A stretch of DNA of 57,394 nucleotides from Plastoroseomonas hellenica (GTDB taxonomy: Bacteria > Pseudomonadota > Alphaproteobacteria > Acetobacterales > Acetobacteraceae): the NCBI RefSeq assembly GCF_018129085.1, contig NZ_JAAGBB010000039.1:1-57394 (forward strand), read 5' to 3'. Below the pieces are notes generated by a model. It saw nothing but the letters and a program-made list of their open reading frames with translations, was not told the DNA's origin and ran no database searches. Both the position numbers and the translations under genes were made by a program. This document shows positions 51,771 through 57,394 of this stretch, one piece after another (the first letter of the stretch is position 1; the number at the start of each line of letters is the position of its first letter).

Positions 51771-52619
51771 TCACGGCGCGCCGGCCGCGCCTTCCAGCAA
51801 CCGGCGCAGCCGCCGCCGATCCGCTTCCAGCACCGGCGTGAAGACGACCAGCCGCAGATCCGGCGCGCCTTCGACCGTGAAGGCGGTGTGCTCGAACTCG
51901 ATCAGGCCAAGCGCCTCGTGCCGGAGGCGCTTCACGCCCTCCCCGCGGCCGGAGACATCCAGCAGCGGCCACCAGCGCCGGAAATCGGGGCTCATCGCCA
52001 GTAGCTCCTCGACCAGGGACGCGAAGCCCGGATCACCATGGGCGCGGCCATGGTCCAGCCGGAATTTGGCGAGCACCCGCCGCGCATCCTCCCCCCAGTC
52101 GGGCATCATCTGGCGATAGGCCGGGTCGGTGAACACGAGCCGGAGGGTGTTGCGCCGCTCCGGCGGCAACAGCGCGTAGTCCCCGAACATCGCCGCGGCC
52201 GCCGCATTCCAGGCCACGACATCCCAGCGAGATGTCTTGATGTAGGCGGGGTTCGGCAGGCTGTTCAGCATCGCCCTGACGGCGCCCGAGACCACCGGCA
52301 CCTCGGCGGGTGCATGCGGCGGCGGCCGGTGCTGCGCGAGCGTGAAGAGATGCGCGCGCTCCACCGCGTCCAGCGACAGGGCCCGGCAGACGCATTCCAG
52401 GAAATGCGTCGAGACCTGGATGTCGCGGCCCTGCTCGAACCACGTGTACCAGGTGACGCCCACACCCGCGAGCTGCGCCACCTCCTCCCGCCGGAGGCCG
52501 GGCGTGCGCCTGCGCGCGCCGGAGACGAGGCCGACATCCTCCGGCCGCGTCCTGGCCCGCCGGTCGCGCACGAAGTCGGACAGCGCGCGCCTCGCGCCAC
52601 TGCGGGTCAGCGTCACCAT
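51771..52619 (-). CDS. XRE-family regulator with MmyB-like ligand domain
   Basis: A 282-residue regulator: N-terminal helix-turn-helix (about 30-90; LRREEVAQLAGVGVTWYTWF, GRDIQVS) and a C-terminal MmyB-like domain (about 105-275; NPAYIKTSRWDVVAWNAAAA, the start of the PAS-like ligand pocket). Divergent from the DHA2 exporter at 52817, the usual arrangement for local control of an efflux gene. Ends six bases after the dnaA stop, convergent with it. Confidence 0.88.
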   Translation of the reverse strand: MVTLTRSGARRALSDFVRDRRARTRPEDVGLVSGARRRTPGLRREEVAQLAGVGVTWYTWFEQGRDIQVSTHFLECVCRALSLDAVERAHLFTLAQHRPPPHAPAEVPVVSGAVRAMLNSLPNPAYIKTSRWDVVAWNAAAAAMFGDYALLPPERRNTLRLVFTDPAYRQMMPDWGEDARRVLAKFRLDHGRAHGDPGFASLVEELLAMSPDFRRWWPLLDVSGRGEGVKRLRHEALGLIEFEHTAFTVEGAPDLRLVVFTPVLEADRRRLRRLLEGAAGAP

Positions 52620-52663
52620 GATCCGTCAGCCTGTCAGCGCAGATAACAGGATAAATACCCCTC

Positions 52664-52674
52664 TACTAATAGTA
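52664..52674. promoter_or_regulatory. Palindromic operator candidate between regulator and exporter
   Basis: TACTAATAGTA is a perfect palindrome around one base, in a markedly AT-rich island (about 52643-52677) inside GC-rich DNA. It overlaps a possible -10 (TATAAC at 52673-52678) and lies between the divergent starts at 52619 and 52817. Binding by the XRE protein is inferred. Confidence 0.4.
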
Positions 52675-52816
52675 TAACCCGTGCGCCATCCTCCCGTCCA
52701 GCGAACCCCAGGGCGCAGGGCGAGCATGACCTCCGCGGTAATCGCGGCGGGTCCGCCGCATCGCCAGTCTCGACCGCCTCGGGGATGCCTTCCCGGCTAC
52801 GCGACAGGAGAGAGCG

Positions 52817-54331
52817 ATGAGCGATGCACAGCCGATCGCGGGGCGCTGCCCTGCGGCCTGGAACCAGGCCGGGCCGGCGACCACGGATGCGGATGCCGGC
52901 GCCGCGGTGCGGAGCGCCTGGCGGCTCTGGGCTGGCCTGATCGTCATGCTAGCCGGCGCCTTCATGACGATCATGGACGTGATGATCGTCAACGTCGCGA
53001 TCCCAAGCATCCGCAGCGATCTCGGCGCCAGTTTCGCGGAGGCGGAGCTGGTGGTGGCCGGATACGGCCTCGCCTATGCGATCGCGCTCATCACCGGCGG
53101 GCGGCTCGGCGACATCTTCGGCCGGCGGCGCATGTTCCTCATCGGCCTGGTGGGCTTCACGGCGACCTCGACGGCCTGCGGCCTGGCGCCAACGCCGGCG
53201 GCGCTGATCGTCGCGCGGCTGCTGCAGGGGCTTGCCGCCGCGATCCTGTTCCCGCAGGTCTTCTCCCTGATCCGGGTCACCTTCGCGGAGCCGCGGCAGC
53301 GCACCACCGCCTTCGCGGTGATGGGGGCGGTGCTGGGCCTTGCCGGGATCACCGGCCAGCTCCTCGGCGGCGTCCTCGTCGAGGCGGATCTGTGGGGGCT
53401 CGCCTGGCGCCCGGTCTTCCTGGTCAATATCCCGGTCGGCCTCGCGGCCTTCGCTGCCGCGCCCCGGATGATCCAGGAATCCCGCTCCCCGGATGCGCGG
53501 CGCCTCGACCTCGCGGGCGTCGGCCTCAGCGCGCTCGGGCTCGGGCTGCTGCTCTACCCCCTGATCGAGGGGCGGGAGGCGGGATGGCCTGCCTGGTCCA
53601 TCGCGATGCTCCTGCTGTCCGTGCCGGTGCTGGCCTGCTTCGCCCTCCACCAGCACCGGCGATCCCTGCGCCAGGCATCGCCCCTGCTGGAGACCGGCCT
53701 GTTCCGCGACCGCGCCTTCGCGATCGGCATGCTGCTGGTCCTGGCCTTCTATTCCTCGCTGAACGCCTTCTTCCTCGCCACCGCCTTCCTGCTGCAGCTC
53801 GGCCTGCAACGCTCCCCGCTCGAGGCGGGGCTGATCTTCTCGACGCTTGGCGTGGCCTTCGTGATCGCCTCCGTCGTCGCCGGCCGCCTCACGCTGCATC
53901 ACCGGCGCGCCGTCCTGATCGGGGGTGCAGCGATCGCGCTGCTGGGCAGCGCGATCGCCGGCGGGACGGCCGCGATGGTCTCGCCGCTCGAGGCGCGGGA
54001 CCTCATCCTGGCCTTCGTCGTCCTCGGTACCGGGCAGGGGCTGCTCATGACGCCGCTCCTGAACGCGATCCTGAGCGGCATCCATGAAGGGCACGCCGGA
54101 TCCGCCTCCGGCATGCTGAGCACGATGCAGCAGGTGGGCGGCGCGCTCGGCGTCGCGATCGTCGGCATCCTTTTCTTCGCCACCCTGGATCACGCCCGTG
54201 CGGCCGGCGCAGTGGAGCCGGCCGCCTATGCGCAGGCCTTCACGGCCGCGGCCATCTACAGCGCGGCCGCAACGGCGATCACCCTCGCGCTGCTCTTCGC
54301 TCTGCCGCATGGCAGGGCGCCGGGGCGGTGA
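52817..54331 (+). CDS. DHA2-family MFS drug exporter (EmrB/QacA type)
   Basis: A 504-residue exporter with about 14 helices. N-terminal cytoplasmic segment of about 35 residues, helix 1 with FMTIMDVMIVNVAIPSI (the D of the DHA2 signature), motif A GRLGDIFGRRRMF and motif C-like GAVLGLAGITGQLLGG. Probably uses proton antiport to extrude hydrophobic compounds. ATG at 52817 with GGAGAGAG upstream. Divergent from its likely regulator. Confidence 0.9.
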   Translation: MSDAQPIAGRCPAAWNQAGPATTDADAGAAVRSAWRLWAGLIVMLAGAFMTIMDVMIVNVAIPSIRSDLGASFAEAELVVAGYGLAYAIALITGGRLGDIFGRRRMFLIGLVGFTATSTACGLAPTPAALIVARLLQGLAAAILFPQVFSLIRVTFAEPRQRTTAFAVMGAVLGLAGITGQLLGGVLVEADLWGLAWRPVFLVNIPVGLAAFAAAPRMIQESRSPDARRLDLAGVGLSALGLGLLLYPLIEGREAGWPAWSIAMLLLSVPVLACFALHQHRRSLRQASPLLETGLFRDRAFAIGMLLVLAFYSSLNAFFLATAFLLQLGLQRSPLEAGLIFSTLGVAFVIASVVAGRLTLHHRRAVLIGGAAIALLGSAIAGGTAAMVSPLEARDLILAFVVLGTGQGLLMTPLLNAILSGIHEGHAGSASGMLSTMQQVGGALGVAIVGILFFATLDHARAAGAVEPAAYAQAFTAAAIYSAAATAITLALLFALPHGRAPGR

Positions 54332-54386
54332 GGCGCGGATATCGCGCCTGACAGATGGATGCGGAATCAGGCCGCCGGTTGCGAGC

Positions 54387-54662
54387 TCAGCCGCAGGTGA
54401 TGCTGCGCACCGTGTCCCCTTCGGCGATCACGGTCGCACGGTCCGGCCGATAGTCGCGCGTCATCGGCGTGTTCGGCCCGCCCACGCGGACGCTCTGGAT
54501 GCCGGGCATCCTGGCGAGCGTCGCGCGGGCGGATTCCAGGCTGCCGCCGATCAGGCGCTGGAACCCGACCTCATAGGAGGCGCAGCCAGCGCCGGCGCCG
54601 TTGCCGCCGCCGCCGGCACACCCGAGCAGCAGCAACGCGGCGAGCGGGACGATGGGACGCAT
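54387..54662 (-). CDS. I78-type peptidase-inhibitor lipoprotein
   Basis: A 91-residue predicted lipoprotein: signal peptide with lipobox LLLGC, Gly-rich linker, then a peptidase-inhibitor I78-like domain ending in MTRDYRPDRATVIAEGDTV and ITCG, with the DYRPDR and final CG typical of the family. It would protect the envelope from proteases, by family analogy. GGAAGGA lies upstream of the ATG at 54662. Same strand as the Bug gene downstream in the window, 56 bp away. Confidence 0.8.
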   Translation of the reverse strand: MRPIVPLAALLLLGCAGGGGNGAGAGCASYEVGFQRLIGGSLESARATLARMPGIQSVRVGGPNTPMTRDYRPDRATVIAEGDTVRSITCG

Positions 54663-54718
54663 GGCGTTTCCTTCCTGAGCCTTCTGTCTTGCGGGCCACT
54701 TCAGGCCCCGGGCGATAT

Positions 54719-55735
54719 CTAGTCGCGCTGGCCTTCGCGTGTCAGCTCCGCGACCAGCGGGCCGAGCGTGCGCTCCTCATCGATCCAGTAGCGCGCGAAG
54801 CCCTCGGGACCCTGGAAGGTGATGGGGATGCTGAGCTGGCGCATGCGGTCGGCATGCTCGGGCGAGGCGATGGCGCGCTCGAGCGCCTGCGCCAGCCGCG
54901 CCTGGACCGGGGCCGGCAGGCCGGCCGGGCCGACGAAGGCGCGGGTGGAGCCGGCGACGATGTCATAGCCCTGCGCGACCGCGGTCGCGACGCCAGGCAG
55001 GAAAGGGCTTTCCTCCCGCGACAGCACCGCGATCGCGCGCATCGCGCCCTGGCGGATCAGGGAGGCGGAGGTGCCGACGGCGAAGATCCCGGCTTCGGTC
55101 TGGCCGGCGAGCAGCGCCGTCACCGCCGGACCCGCGCCCTGGTAGTGGATCTGGTTGAAGCGGATGCCGGCCAGCCGCTGCAGGCGGATCGACGCCAGAT
55201 GCTCATGGCCGAGCTGGCCGTTGTCTGACATGCGGAGGTCGTCCGGGCGGGCACGCGCCGCGGCGACGAGATCGGCCAGGCTGCGGAGCGGACTGCCGGC
55301 CTGGACCAGGATCGCACCGGGATCGACGACGTGCAGCGCCAGCGGCGTGAAGCTCTCCCGTGTGAAGCCGGCCTGGCGGGCGGTATCGAGGTAGAGCGTC
55401 GTGGTCTGCGGCCAGAGGCCATAGCCGATCGTGTAGCCGTCGGGCCTGGCGCGCGCGACCTGGGTCATGCCGATCTGGCTGGCGGCGCCGGCGCGGTTCT
55501 GCACGACCACGCCAATCCCGAGCTCCTGCTCCAGCAAGGGGGCCAGTGCCCGGGCGCCGATGTCGTTCCCGCCGCCCGGCGGGTAGGGAACGATGAGCTG
55601 GAGCGTGCGGCCGGCCTCCGGAAAGGCGGCCTGGGCGGCGGCCCGGTGCGCGGCGAGCAGCGCCGGCAGCGCCAGGATCGCGCGGCGGCCCGGCAGGCCA
55701 TGCCCGGCCGAAGCCGGACGCGAGAGTTTCACCAT
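54719..55735 (-). CDS. Bug/TctC-family periplasmic solute-binding protein
   Basis: A 338-residue Bug receptor: twin-arginine-like signal (GRRAILALPALLAAHRAAAQA), then LIVPYPPGGGNDIGARALAP, VVVQNRAGAASQIG and the C-terminal helices. ATG at 55735 with GGAG seven bases upstream is preferred over the TTG at 55747. Third orphan Bug protein of this window; no TctA/B genes. It transcribes towards the I78 lipoprotein gene. Confidence 0.9.
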   Translation of the reverse strand: MVKLSRPASAGHGLPGRRAILALPALLAAHRAAAQAAFPEAGRTLQLIVPYPPGGGNDIGARALAPLLEQELGIGVVVQNRAGAASQIGMTQVARARPDGYTIGYGLWPQTTTLYLDTARQAGFTRESFTPLALHVVDPGAILVQAGSPLRSLADLVAAARARPDDLRMSDNGQLGHEHLASIRLQRLAGIRFNQIHYQGAGPAVTALLAGQTEAGIFAVGTSASLIRQGAMRAIAVLSREESPFLPGVATAVAQGYDIVAGSTRAFVGPAGLPAPVQARLAQALERAIASPEHADRMRQLSIPITFQGPEGFARYWIDEERTLGPLVAELTREGQRD

Positions 55736-56130
55736 CGGATGCTCCAACCACTGGTCTTGACGACAGGCCGTGCGTCCTCAGCGTCTTGCGCGCCATTGGC
55801 GGCGCTTGGCGGGGGAGCCTAGAGCATTTTTCGTTCGCTTCGGCTCACCTCAAATGCTCCGGCCCTTTGTCTGGCGAGCAGATTCACGCCTCCGGGCGAT
55901 TCCGCCCTCCGGCGATCTGCTCGTGGGGCGGACCATGCGGCCAGCAATGGCAGGCTTCGCCGCGCTTTCCCCAGTGACTCCCGGCTGTTATGGTGCGCGA
56001 CCCCGCAGGGCGGGCCAGGCCGGCGCGACCCGCGCCGCGGCCTCGGCGGGGACGGGTCAATCGGCGGGGCGCCGGCGCGGCGGTGCCGCGCAGGGCACCC
56101 ACGCAACACGGGATGGCGGGGTAGGGACCA
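55736..56130. other. Intergenic region before dnaN
   Basis: A 395-bp divergent region containing the composite palindromic repeat at 55822-55922 and then GC-rich sequence up to the dnaN start. It must hold the dnaN promoter, unusual because dnaN is often co-transcribed with dnaA. No DnaA boxes and no small gene were seen. Confidence 0.5.
55822..55922. repeat. Composite palindromic repeat (two hairpins)
   Basis: Preceded by CTAGAGC. Hairpin 1 has arms GAGCATTT (55822-55829) and AAATGCTC (55852-55859). A spacer with CCTTTGTCT follows. Hairpin 2 has outer arms GAGCAGAT (55876-55883) and ATCTGCTC (55915-55922), a TCA bulge, CGCC/GGCG, and an apical stem GGGCG/CGCCC. Same order of parts as at 17749-17849. 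Confidence 0.85.
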
Positions 56131-57261
56131 ATGAAGTTCACCGTGGACCGGGCGGTGCTGCTGAAGGCGCTGGCGCATGTGCAGAGCGTCGTCGAGCGCC
56201 GCAACACCATTCCCATCCTCGCCAATGTGCTGATCGAGGCGACGCAGCAGGGCGTGCTGCGCCTGGTCGCGACCGACATGGAGATCGCGGTGCAGGAGGA
56301 GGTGCCAGGCGTCACCGTCGCCCGCGCCGGGCGCACCACGGCGCCCGCAGCGACCCTCTATGAGATCGTGCGCAACCTGCCCGACGGCGCCCGGGTCGAG
56401 CTCGACCACGGCGGCGGCGACGCGCCGCTGGCGCTGCGCGCGGGCCGCTTCGCGACCTCGCTCATGGTGCTGCCGGTGGACGACTTCCCCTCGATGACCG
56501 AGGGCAAGCTGCCGACCGTCTTCTCGATCAAGGCGGGCGTGCTGCGCGACCTGATCGACCGGACCAAGTTCGCGATCTCGACCGAGGAGACGCGCTACTA
56601 CCTGAACGGCATCTACCTGCATGCCGCGGCCGCCGAAGGCGCGCCGGTGCTGCGCGCGGTCGCGACCGACGGCCACCGCCTGGCCCGCGTCGAGGAGCCG
56701 CTGCCGGAAGGTGCGTCCGGCATGCCGGGCGTCATCATCCCGCGCAAGACCGTGAACGAGCTCCGCAAGCTCGCGGAGGAGACGCAGGACGAGATCGAGC
56801 TGCGGCTCTCGGACACCAAGATCCGCTTCGCACTCGGCACCGTGACCCTGGTCAGCAAGCTGATCGACGGCACTTTCCCGGAGTACGAGCGCGTCATCCC
56901 GCGCGGCAACGACAAGGTGCTGAGCGTCGACAAGAAGGCCTTCGCGGAAGCCGTGAAGCGCGTCGCCGCGATCAGCAGCGAACGCTCCCGCCCCGTGAAG
57001 CTCTCGGTCGACCGCAACCTGCTGGTGCTCTCCGCCGCCTCCACCGACATGGGCCAGGCCCAGGAGGAGCTGGACCAGGACGTGGTGAAGTACAGCTCCA
57101 CACCGCTCGAGATCGGGTTCCAGGCGCGCTACCTGGCCGACATCACCGACCAGATCGGCGAGACCGTGGAATTCCGCTTCGCCGACGGCTCCGCGCCCAC
57201 CATCGTCGCGGACGCGGCGAAGCCGGAAGCGCTCTACGTGCTGATGCCGATGCGGGTGTGA
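56131..57261 (+). CDS. dnaN: DNA polymerase III beta subunit (sliding clamp)
   Basis: A 376-residue clamp that encircles DNA and holds polymerase III on the template. Starts MKFTVDRAVLLKALAHVQSV and ends in VLMPMRV, the conserved C-terminus lining the partner-binding cleft; LVATDMEIAV, GVIIPRKTVNEL and ATDGHRLA are typical. Complete, normal length. Separated from dnaA by about 4.4 kb. recF is not seen in the remaining 133 bp. Ribosome-binding site AGGG near 56123. Confidence 0.97.
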   Translation: MKFTVDRAVLLKALAHVQSVVERRNTIPILANVLIEATQQGVLRLVATDMEIAVQEEVPGVTVARAGRTTAPAATLYEIVRNLPDGARVELDHGGGDAPLALRAGRFATSLMVLPVDDFPSMTEGKLPTVFSIKAGVLRDLIDRTKFAISTEETRYYLNGIYLHAAAAEGAPVLRAVATDGHRLARVEEPLPEGASGMPGVIIPRKTVNELRKLAEETQDEIELRLSDTKIRFALGTVTLVSKLIDGTFPEYERVIPRGNDKVLSVDKKAFAEAVKRVAAISSERSRPVKLSVDRNLLVLSAASTDMGQAQEELDQDVVKYSSTPLEIGFQARYLADITDQIGETVEFRFADGSAPTIVADAAKPEALYVLMPMRV

Positions 57262-57270
57262 GGTGCTGTC

Positions 57271-57394
57271 CCGGAAGGGGCTTTGCCCCTCCCGGACCCG
57301 CCCCACCAGGAGCATGGATGCTCCTGGACCTGCTTCACTTGGTGCCCGAATTGGGAAGGGGTCGCACGGCGCCGTTGCGCCGTGCGACCCCTTC
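57271..57394. terminator. Three consecutive hairpins after dnaN
   Basis: (1) CCGGAAGGGGC (57271-57281), loop TTT, GCCCCTCCCGG (57285-57295), reverse complement of the hairpin at 44569-44595. (2) CCAGGAGCAT (57306-57315), GG, ATGCTCCTGG (57318-57327). (3) GAAGGGGTCGCACGGCGC (57355-57372), loop CGTT, perfect 18-base complement to 57394. The third may continue beyond the window. The first probably terminates dnaN transcription. Confidence 0.65.

Overview
The window is about 57 kb of very GC-rich bacterial chromosome with strong third-position GC. It most likely comes from an alphaproteobacterium of the Acetobacteraceae (a Roseomonas-like genus). This is inferred from gene content: a mutM - enoyl-CoA hydratase - rpsT - dnaA neighbourhood, three orphan Bug/TctC-type periplasmic binding proteins, and several families of dispersed palindromic repeats between genes. 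No rRNA, tRNA, CRISPR array, insertion sequence or prophage was seen. Nearly all genes end within a few bases of a neighbour, and many start and stop codons overlap.

Layout. 1-9.5 kb: a divergently transcribed membrane Ser/Thr kinase (cut by the window edge) faces a tight seven-gene operon. The operon encodes a formyltransferase, a two-helix extracytoplasmic sensor without output domain, a sensor-HAMP-MFS transporter fusion, a TrpX-like binding protein, a SpoIIE/RsbU-type phosphatase, a STAS anti-anti-sigma factor and an RsbW-like kinase. I read this as a partner-switching signalling system coupled to solute sensing and transport, and it is the best candidate here for an undescribed system. 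9.5-12 kb: a lone receiver protein, an unknown membrane protein, a glycine-zipper lipoprotein and a small unknown protein. 12-17 kb: a DadA-like oxidase with a family-5 binding protein, divergent from a LysR regulator, then a glutathione S-transferase. 17-22.3 kb: a sugar-acid-type catabolic operon (FadR-type GntR regulator, two enolase-superfamily enzymes flanking a 2-hydroxyacid dehydrogenase, Bug protein). 22.5-31.3 kb: a second Bug protein, a nitroreductase and a complete dipeptide-type ABC importer with an embedded short-chain dehydrogenase. 31.3-36.3 kb: sulfur assimilation (CysK, Rrf2 regulator, split CysG, sulfite reductase hemoprotein). 36.3-44.6 kb: HrpB helicase, Deg-type protease, a two-component system and an MFS permease. 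44.6-49.4 kb: dut, coaBC, an unknown protein, ubiE, mutM and an enoyl-CoA hydratase. 49.7-57.4 kb: rpsT and dnaA, then a four-gene insert (XRE regulator, DHA2 exporter, I78 inhibitor lipoprotein, Bug protein) that separates dnaA from dnaN.

Repeats are a second theme. At least four families of palindromic elements recur, usually directly behind genes. Some provide stop codons or C-terminal codons (genes ending at 12042, 17773 and 22305), and one appears inserted in frame inside hrpB. Several stems differ in sequence but keep base pairing, which suggests structural selection or a mobile palindromic element.

All functional calls come from motif recognition in the translated sequence; no database search was run. 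Starts were chosen from Shine-Dalgarno spacing, overlap with the previous gene, and the position of signal peptides or domains.
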